Positions 1 through 6,500 of a stretch of DNA of 7,839 nucleotides are shown here, piece after piece (position 1 is the first letter of the stretch; every line of letters begins with the position of its first letter). Source of the DNA: DATAXP01 sp036272935. Its GTDB lineage: Bacteria; Planctomycetota; Planctomycetia; Pirellulales; PNKZ01. The notes beneath the pieces are model-generated. The model ran no database searches. It saw only the letters and a program-made list of their open reading frames with translations, and was not told the DNA's origin. Both the position numbers and the translations under genes were made by a program. The DNA lies in contig DATAXP010000136.1 of the NCBI GenBank assembly GCA_036272935.1, forward strand, positions 1 to 7,839, written 5' to 3'.

Positions 1-728
1 CCGCCGCCAAACATTGGCGACTACTGAACGGATCGAAGCTGCTGCCCGATGTCATCGCCGGAGTCCAATTCAACGACGGAATCAAACCCCAAGTCGCCGC
101 CGCCTGAAATCTTCTTCATCAACAACTTTTGACCATAACTCCGGCGGTCACCGACCGGGCTATCGACCAGATTGCACAAATGCCGTTGTTGAATTTTCTT
201 ACGCTGTAAGGAACGAGCATTACCGACGCCGGTGTGGAGAAGTTGACCGCTTGCAAATCGCTGCGGACGCTCAACATCGGCACGAATAGCGTGCTGGGCG
301 AATCATTGCCGCGCCTCGCGGCGCTCACCTCGCTGGAATCGTTGACGCTGGGCGGGCGCGACATTCGTGATGCGCAGCTCGCGAGTCTTCCCAGCTTGAA
401 GAAATTGAACTCTCTCTGTTTCATCCACTGTTACGCATTGAGCGATGCCGCCCTGGAAACCGTGGCGGCCGTCCCCAATCTTGCGAAGCTCGAGCTGATC
501 GGCGCGCCGATCACCGACACGGGCGTCGCGCACCTGGCCGCCGCCAAGAAGCTCAAGTCGCTGACGCTTCGCACTTGCCCGAAAGTTACCAACTTCGGCA
601 TCGCCCACTTGCAGGCCGCGCTACCCAAATGCAAAATCGAAGCCAGCGCATCCTCGGAAAGCTCACCGGACGACTGGCTCTCAGCCGTCTGCGATTCCCG
701 GGTGCTGCGCTCTCGTTCACTGTCCTAA
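1..728 (+). pseudogene. Leucine-rich-repeat protein, 5'-truncated by the window and interrupted by in-frame stops
   Basis: The reading frame whose codons begin at position 3 encodes about six leucine-rich repeats of 24-25 residues. Each begins with a variant of ITDAGV and continues to an LxxLxL strand; the units start near 147, 219, 291, 363, 438 and 510. The last one ends in HLQAALPKCKIE, a typical end for planctomycete LRR proteins, followed by 28 codons of non-repeat tail to the stop at 726-728. The frame is broken by TGA at 105-107 and TAA at 207-209. The TAA lies inside a repeat (NFLTL, stop, GTSITDAGV), so the homology runs straight through it. The stretch before 105 (residues such as HWRLLNGSKLLPD) is not recognisably LRR. 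An intact short product could only start downstream, for example at GTG 234, and would lack the N-terminal part. LRR proteins of this type usually mediate protein binding; no partner is visible. A sequencing error is possible but would have to occur twice. Confidence 0.65.
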
Positions 729-992
729 CGGCCGATGTTTTGGGCTCGATCAAACGTCAGGCCGGACCGATAAAGGCAGGCAGAAACCGGGCGGGCAGCG
801 CGCCGACCTGTCGACGGTCGACAGAATGACAGCTCACTGCGGCGTGGCAACTGTTCTCCTCGAAAATAATAACGTCGATTCCGGTCGTTCTACCGTGGGC
901 AGCCCACCGTGACGACGTCCCCGTCTTTAGTTCCGGTCAGGGCAACCGGCCCGCAACGCTGTCGAGTTGCTACCCATTGGCTGTTGCTGTCC
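729..992. other. Non-coding region between the LRR remnant and the convergent regulator gene
   Basis: This 264-base stretch separates the ends of two converging genes. No frame in it looks coding: the overlapping open frames have no recognisable composition or homology and run into both neighbours out of frame. It contains one perfect palindrome (808-824) and a short GC inverted repeat GTGGGC-A-GCCCAC at 895-907. Neither is followed directly by a T-run on either strand, so I cannot call a Rho-independent terminator. I see no tRNA or other RNA gene. Confidence 0.6.
808..824. repeat. Perfect 17-bp palindrome (8-bp arms, 1-bp centre)
   Basis: The sequence CTGTCGAC-G-GTCGACAG is perfectly self-complementary around position 816. 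The flanking bases 807 and 825 do not extend it. It lies downstream of both neighbouring genes, so it is badly placed for a promoter operator of either. The 1-base centre also makes it a poor hairpin terminator. It could be a protein-binding site or chance in GC-rich DNA; no function is assigned. Confidence 0.4.
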
Positions 993-2153
993 TCACAAGC
1001 CATGGGCCACACGGAACTGACCCGGCCGAATTCCGACTTCCCGTTTGAATGCGACACTCAGGTACTCGACATGGCGAAATCCAGTCCGCATTGCGATCGC
1101 TTCGAGCGTCAGATCCGTCTCGCCTAGCAATTGCTTCACACGTTCGATGCGCACGCGCGTGAGCTCCTCGTGCGGCGTCCGGCCGAGCGCGTTGCGGAAG
1201 CGACTTTCCAGCACTCTCCGTGAAAGTGGTATGTTGCGGAGCACCGTTGCGGCATTGATGTGCTCGAAAGCGTGCTCGCGAATGAAACGCACGGCTGCCG
1301 CTACATCTGCATCGTCAATGGCTAGGACGTCGGTCGATTGACGTACCTTAATGCCCAACGGTGGAATCAGGTGCCCCTGAGCGGCGGCAGTCTCGCCGCG
1401 CATCATGCGATCGAGCACTTGTGCGGCCGTATAACCAGTGAGCTTGGCATTCGGCACCACGCTCGACAAAGGCGGCGAGCAAAGATCGCAGAGCAGTCGA
1501 TCATCGTCCACTCCCAACACGGCTGCTTCCTCAGGCACCGCAACGTCCGCGTCGCGGCAGGCGTCAAGTAATCGTTGCGCCTGGATATCGTAGCAGGCCA
1601 TGATTCCGACCGGCTTGTGGAGCGACCGGACCCAATCGGCTAAGCGCCGATACTCGATAGACCATGACGTCGCCGCCTTGGCTGTCGCAGGGGAGTGAAA
1701 CACAGAAACGGTTCCGCCAAAGTTCGCGACTGACCGACAGAAATGTTCTTCACGCCATTGGGACCAATTGAATCTCGGATCGCCGCAATAGGCGAAGCGC
1801 CGGAAACCCCGTTCGGCAAGGTGTTCGGCCGCAGCGCGAGCGATCGCCAAATCATCGGTCTCGACCCAAGGTACCTCAGGTAACTGTCGTGCGGCACTGA
1901 CATCGACGGTCGGCAATCTGATGCGCCGGATTGCCCGAGCGGTATCGCGGTTCTCCACCCGGGCGATGATCCCATTTCCGCGCCAGCGTGCAAGCCATCC
2001 AGGAGGTACCTCGCCGCGTCGCATTTCGGGGAGATACAACGACCACGAATCGTTTTCGCGGACAAATGCCACGACTCCCTCCAACAACCCGCGCGCGTAC
2101 GCGTTGGATGTCTCGATCAGCAGAGCAACGGAAGGTCGTCGGGGGACGGCCAC
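993..2153 (-). CDS. XylR-like transcriptional regulator: LacI-type sugar-sensing domain plus AraC-type HTH
   Basis: A 386-residue cytoplasmic DNA-binding regulator that probably senses a sugar. Residues about 5-278 form a periplasmic-binding-protein-like sensor. It opens with SVALLIETSNAYARGLLEG and includes the family stretch GIMACYDIQAQRLLDACR and the VLGVDDD segment. Residues about 282-380 form the AraC/HTH_18 domain with two helix-turn-helix units: the first around LSRRVLESRFRNALGRTPHEE, the second around TLEAIAMRTGFRHVEYLSVA, ending in the usual F(K)REVGIRPGQFR signature. I chose GTG at 2153 because the conserved domain starts a few residues later and GGAAG lies 11 bases upstream (2165-2169). 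The open frame extends to a GTG at 2246 (417 residues), but the extra 31 residues show no family resemblance. The gene is divergent from the oxidoreductase operon and so probably controls it. The sensor and HTH combination is well supported; the ligand is unknown. Confidence 0.92.
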   Translation of the reverse strand: MAVPRRPSVALLIETSNAYARGLLEGVVAFVRENDSWSLYLPEMRRGEVPPGWLARWRGNGIIARVENRDTARAIRRIRLPTVDVSAARQLPEVPWVETDDLAIARAAAEHLAERGFRRFAYCGDPRFNWSQWREEHFCRSVANFGGTVSVFHSPATAKAATSWSIEYRRLADWVRSLHKPVGIMACYDIQAQRLLDACRDADVAVPEEAAVLGVDDDRLLCDLCSPPLSSVVPNAKLTGYTAAQVLDRMMRGETAAAQGHLIPPLGIKVRQSTDVLAIDDADVAAAVRFIREHAFEHINAATVLRNIPLSRRVLESRFRNALGRTPHEELTRVRIERVKQLLGETDLTLEAIAMRTGFRHVEYLSVAFKREVGIRPGQFRVAHGL

Positions 2154-2212
2154 GCGTATGAAGGCTTCCAGGTAAAAGTCGAACGGCCGCCAGAATACCG
2201 TGAACCGAGGTC

Positions 2213-2290
2213 GCGTAATAAATCTCAATGTAGCGTGCCAGCACACTTCTTTACGCCAATATGGTAGCAGGTATGGCGTAAAAAAACTCA
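2213..2290. promoter_or_regulatory. Candidate operator array in the divergent promoter region
   Basis: Two direct copies of a 15-base motif, GCGTAATAAATCTCA (2213-2227) and GCGTAAAAAAACTCA (2276-2290), agree at 13 of 15 positions. They are offset by exactly 63 bases, about six helical turns. A third core in the opposite orientation, TTTACGCCA (2250-2258), forms a perfect 9-bp inverted repeat with TGGCGTAAA (2274-2282), with 15 bases between the arms. A smaller repeat, TATGG, sits at 2260-2264 and 2272-2276. The inverted repeat is centred at 2266, almost midway between the regulator start (2153) and the oxidoreductase start (2374). That position is what one expects of a shared operator bound by the divergent regulator. 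It is not a terminator, because no T-run follows the stem on either strand. I could not assign convincing -35/-10 boxes. Confidence 0.55.
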
Positions 2291-2362
2291 GATCGTAAGC
2301 GCAAATAGCTCATGGTGTTCGCCTGTCGCTCGGCTAGGTTGGATCGGTCCGCACCTCACTCC

Positions 2363-2366
2363 AGGA
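2363..2366 (+). promoter_or_regulatory. Ribosome binding site of the oxidoreductase gene
   Basis: AGGA lies 7 bases before the ATG at 2374. This supports that start, from which the Rossmann fold begins within a few residues. Confidence 0.6.
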
Positions 2367-2373
2367 ACTTGCC

Positions 2374-3492
2374 ATGAGCAATTCGGTCAGCGTCGCCATC
2401 GTGGGACTTGGCTTTGGGGCGGAGTTTCTTCCGATCTACCAGGCACATCCCGGTGCCACGGTCGCTGCGATCTGCCAGCGAAACAAGGCGAAGCTCGATG
2501 CGGTCGGCGATCAGTTCGGGATCGGCAAGCGATACACCAAATATGCGGACGTGTTGAAGGATCCGGCCGTCGACTTTGTGCATATCAACTCGCCGATCCC
2601 AGATCACGCGCCGATGACCATTGCCGCGCTCAAGGCAGGCAAGCACGTGCTGTGTACGGTGCCGATGGCGACCACCATCGAAGAGTGCCGCGAAATCGTC
2701 GAGCTCGTCCGCGAGACGGGCTTGAAGTACATGATGGCCGAAACGGTCGTCTACTCGCGCGAGTTCCTGTTCATCAAAGACATGTACCGTCGCGGCGAGC
2801 TTGGCCAGATCCAGCACCTCGCCGCTTCGCACCCGCAGGACATGGACGGCTGGCCCGAGTATTGGCAACGGATGATCCCGATGCACTACGCCACGCACGT
2901 GGTCAGCCCATGCCTTGGGCTGCTCGATAAGAAGGCGGAATTCGTCAGCTGCTTCGGATCAGGGACGGTTCGTGACGACATCGCCAAGAAATCCGGCAAC
3001 AAGTTCGCCGTTGAGACGTGCCACATCAAGATCAAGGATTCCGACGTCGTCGCGCACATTTGGCGATTCTTGTACGACGTTGCCCGGCAATATCGAGAAA
3101 GCTTCGACGCTTATGGCACGAAGCGGAGCTTTGAGTGGACGCTCGTCGAACACGAACCGCACGTCATCCACACCGCCAAGAAGCCTGAACCGGAAATCCC
3201 TCAAAAGGTGACCGTGCCGGATTTTGCTCACTTGTTGCCCGAGCCGATTCGCAAGTTCACGCTGCCTGCGGAGATTCACGACACCGAGCATCTGTCGTTC
3301 GTTCAAGGGGGCGGGCATGGCGGTTCGCATCCGCACATGGTCAACGAGATGGTGAGTGCCTTGATACAGAATCGCGACCCGTGGCCGAATGCCGTCACGG
3401 CGGCCAACTGGACCTGCGTCGGCATTTGCGCGCATCAGTCGGCCCTCCAAGGAGGCGAAATCGTCCATCTGCCGGAATTTACCTTGGAGTAA
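2374..3492 (+). CDS. Gfo/Idh/MocA-family oxidoreductase-like protein with altered catalytic residues
   Basis: A 372-residue protein with no signal peptide, so probably cytoplasmic. Residues 5-125 form an NAD(P)-binding Rossmann domain with the glycine loop GLGFGAEF at 11-18; residues about 130-370 form the GFO/IDH/MocA C-terminal domain. Family members usually oxidise or reduce hydroxyl groups of sugars, inositols or related compounds. Several hallmark residues differ here. The EKP motif reads TVP (95-97), so Val96 replaces the usual lysine. The DxxxH catalytic pair reads HYATH (171-175), so a histidine stands where aspartate is normal and only His175 is kept. The C-terminal block GGGHGGSHPHMVNEM (312-326) and the later ANWTCVGICAHQSALQGG are typical of a planctomycete subgroup. 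It is the first gene of a two-gene operon and its stop lies 8 bases before the next ATG. Family membership is secure; the reaction and substrate are not known and may not be a simple dehydrogenation. Confidence 0.92.
   Translation: MSNSVSVAIVGLGFGAEFLPIYQAHPGATVAAICQRNKAKLDAVGDQFGIGKRYTKYADVLKDPAVDFVHINSPIPDHAPMTIAALKAGKHVLCTVPMATTIEECREIVELVRETGLKYMMAETVVYSREFLFIKDMYRRGELGQIQHLAASHPQDMDGWPEYWQRMIPMHYATHVVSPCLGLLDKKAEFVSCFGSGTVRDDIAKKSGNKFAVETCHIKIKDSDVVAHIWRFLYDVARQYRESFDAYGTKRSFEWTLVEHEPHVIHTAKKPEPEIPQKVTVPDFAHLLPEPIRKFTLPAEIHDTEHLSFVQGGGHGGSHPHMVNEMVSALIQNRDPWPNAVTAANWTCVGICAHQSALQGGEIVHLPEFTLE
3486..3489 (+). promoter_or_regulatory. Ribosome binding site of the fusion gene, inside the end of the oxidoreductase gene
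   Basis: GGAG overlaps the last sense codon of the oxidoreductase gene and lies 11 bases before ATG 3501. Together with the 8-base gap this suggests one transcript and translational coupling. Confidence 0.45.
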
Positions 3493-3500
3493 TCCGCGCC

Positions 3501-6500
3501 ATGCAGCGCCAACTTCGCATCGCCGCCATCGCCTCGCTGGTTGCTTGTTCGTTCGCAAGCGCTTCGACTGCCCGTGATCTGAAGGTGCTGTTCCTCGGCG
3601 ACCGGGGACATCATCAGCCCGCCGAGCGTTTCGCTCAGTTGCAGCCGGTGCTGGCTCGGCGAGGCATCGCTCTGACCTACACCGAGAAAGTCGGCGACCT
3701 GAACAAGGCGACGCTCGCCCGTTATGACGGGCTAATGATCTACGCCAACATCGACCAGATCGGCCCGGCGGAAGAGCCGGCATTGTTGGAGTATGTGGCC
3801 GGGGGCGGCGGCTTGGTGCCGATCCATTGCGGCTCTTTCTGCTTCCGCAACTCACCGAAATATGTCGCGCTGGTCGGTGCCCAGTTCAAGCGCCACGGCA
3901 CAGGCACGTTCCGCACCGTGGTGGCCGAGCCTGCGCATCCGGTGATGAAAGGCTTCAGCGGCTTCGAGAGCTGGGACGAAACCTACGTGCACGACAAGCA
4001 CAACACCGCCAATCGAACCGTTCTGGAGATTCGCGAGGACTCGGCGGGGTTCGAGCCCTGGACCTGGGTTCGCACCGAAGGCAAGGGGCGCGTGTTCTAC
4101 ACCGCATGGGGACACGATGCGCGAACCTGGGGGCATCCAGGATTTCAGAACCTGGTCGAGCGCGGCATCCGCTGGGCCTGCGGCGACGATCCGCAATTGG
4201 CTGGCAACTATGTCGACACCGCGTTGTACGTGCCGAAGATGACCGCCCAGCGCACGGATGTGAAACCGTTCGAGTACATCGACGTAGGGGCCAAGATTCC
4301 CAACTACACGCCTGGCGCGAAGTGGGGCACGCAGGGCCGTCCGCTATCGAGCATGCAACTGCCGCTCGAGCCCGAGGAATCGCTCAAGCATTATGTCACC
4401 GCCGACGACTTTGAGCTGCGGCTCTTCGCGGCCGAGCCCGATATCGGCAAAGCGCTAGCGATGACCTGGGACGAGCGCGGCCGGCTGTGGCTGTGTGAAT
4501 CGTCGGATTATCCGAACAACTTGCAAGAGCCGGGGCAGGGAGACGATTACGTTCGTGTTTGCGAAGACACCAATGGCGATGGCCGCGCCGACAAATTCAC
4601 CATCTTCGCCGACAAGCTCAGCATTCCGACGTCGCTCGCCTTTCACCGCGGCGGCGTGATCGTGCAGAACGCCACGGAGACGCTGTATCTGAAAGATCAT
4701 GACGGCGACGGCCACGCCGACGAGCGGCGCGTGCTGCTTACCGGTTGGTCGGCAGGTGACACGCACGGCGGCGTCAGCAATCTCCGCTATGGCCCCGACG
4801 GTTGGTTTTGGGCCATGCAAGGCTACAACAATTCCTCGCCCGGCCGGCCTGCGGGCTCGATGCTCGGGGCGCGCCAATTCGGCACCTTTCGCATGGGCTT
4901 CTTTCGCTTTCGCCTGACCGAGAGCAACGCGCCAGAGGTCGAAGAGCTGGAATTCATTCGTTCGACGAACAACAACACGTGGGGCCTGGGCATTAGCGAG
5001 GAAGGGCTGATCTTCGGCAGCACCGCCAACGGCAATCCGAGCGTTTTCGTGCCGATCCCGAATCGCTACTACGAGGCGGTCCGCGGTTGGTCCCCGCCCG
5101 ATTTGGGCGGCATTGCCGAAAACGACCGCATATACCCGATCACCGAGAAGGTGCGGCAGGTCGATCATCACGGCGGCTTCACGGCCGCGGCAGGGCACGC
5201 GCTCTACACGGCCCGCAACTATCCCGAGGCGTATTGGAATCGCACTGCATTCGTTTGCGAGCCGACCGCCCACCTGGTGGCGACGTTCGTGCTCGAACCG
5301 CAAGGCGCCGGCTTTCGTTCGCACAACGCCTGGAACCTGGTGGCCAGCGACGATGAATGGGCCGCGCCCATCATGGCCGAGGTTGGGCCCGACGGCAATG
5401 TATGGGTGCTCGATTGGTACAACTACATTGTGCAGCACAACCCGACGCCGATCGGTTTCACGACCGGCAACGGTAAAGCCTACGAAAGCGATTTGCGCGA
5501 CAAGAAACACGGCCGTATTTTCCGCGTCGTTCCGAAAGGCTGGCAGGAAGCCAGGTCGCCGTCACTGGCCGGCGCTGCTCGCGACCAACTCGTCGAGCAA
5601 CTCAAGAGTGAGAACCTGTTCTGGCGCTTGCAGGCCCGACGGCTGTTGAGCGAAACGGGTAGTGCGAACGTATTCCATGCAACCTCGACGCGGCCGCTGG
5701 CCAATAACGCGCAGCGGCAACTCACTCGGCTTTTGGCCTTGGCCGACGCGCCGCCAAGTCGCCACGACGCCGAGGAAGTTTGGAAGGCCATCAACGACCC
5801 GGCAATTCTTGCCGACGGAATTCTCGTCGATGCCGCAACCTGCGCCGCGGCCCGGCAGGCGCATGACTTCCTGCTCTTGGCGGCAGCCGAATCACCGCCA
5901 GCAGCCGGCGGGCGAACCTTCGAGTGCATTGCCCGTGTGGCCGAACACTACGCGCGCAGCATTCCCCGAGATTCGTTCGACGCGCTGTTGGTGAAACTTG
6001 GTGCATCGGCTTCTCCGGCGATTCCCGCCGTCGTCGAAGGCTTGTCCCGCGGCTGGCCTAAGAACCAGTCGCTTGCTCTTTCGCCGCAGGCGAATGCCGC
6101 CATCGGCAAGCTGCTGAAGGCATTGCCCAACGAGCCCAAAGGCCGACTGGTAACGCTCGCCGAGCGGCTGGGGAGCACGCAGGTCGCTGCCTATGCCAAC
6201 GAGATCAGCGCCTCGCTGCTTCGCGACGCCACCATGCCCGAACTGGACGATGCGCGACGGGTCGCCGCTGCGCGACAACTGATCGGCTTCCGCAAGACGG
6301 ATGTCGAAACGCAAACGAAGATTCTGGACATGCTCGACGCACACGCGTCGCCGGAGCTTGCCGGCGGCGTCCTGGCGTCTCTGGCCGATAGCGAAGTGCG
6401 CGAGTTGGGAAAAGAAGTCGTGGCCAAGTTGGCGCTGGTGACGCCCACCGCGCGCACGGCGGCTGTCAAACTGCTGATCGCGAGGGCCGAGTGGACACCC

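Noticed and set aside
14..289. Plus-strand open frame of 91 codons at the left edge
   Set aside because: It is in a different frame from the LRR repeats and its product is low-complexity Arg/Ser/His-rich; the repeat homology lies in the neighbouring frame.
575..829. Plus-strand open frame of 84 codons after the LRR gene
   Set aside because: No recognisable sequence; it overlaps the real LRR frame and runs through the palindrome.
895..907. GTGGGC-A-GCCCAC as a terminator of the regulator gene
   Set aside because: The stem is short and the nearest T-rich stretch on the minus strand (about 861-872) is more than 20 bases further on.
2250..2282. Hairpin TTTACGCCA...TGGCGTAAA as a Rho-independent terminator
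   Set aside because: The stem is followed by an A-run on the plus strand and by GAAGTG on the minus strand, so neither direction has the T-run a terminator needs; it also lies upstream of both divergent genes.
2335..2340. TAGGTT as a -10 box for the oxidoreductase operon
   Set aside because: No acceptable -35 element stands 16-18 bases upstream, so the match is not distinguishable from chance.
2959..3855. Minus-strand open frame of 298 codons across the oxidoreductase/fusion junction
   Set aside because: It overlaps two well-supported genes on the other strand and is extremely arginine-rich at its N-terminus without any family signature.
4455..5510. Long minus-strand open frame of 351 codons
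   Set aside because: It lies antisense inside the fusion gene, whose frame is fully supported by domain homology; its product is Arg/Val/Ala-rich with no recognisable fold, as expected of an antisense shadow in GC-rich DNA.
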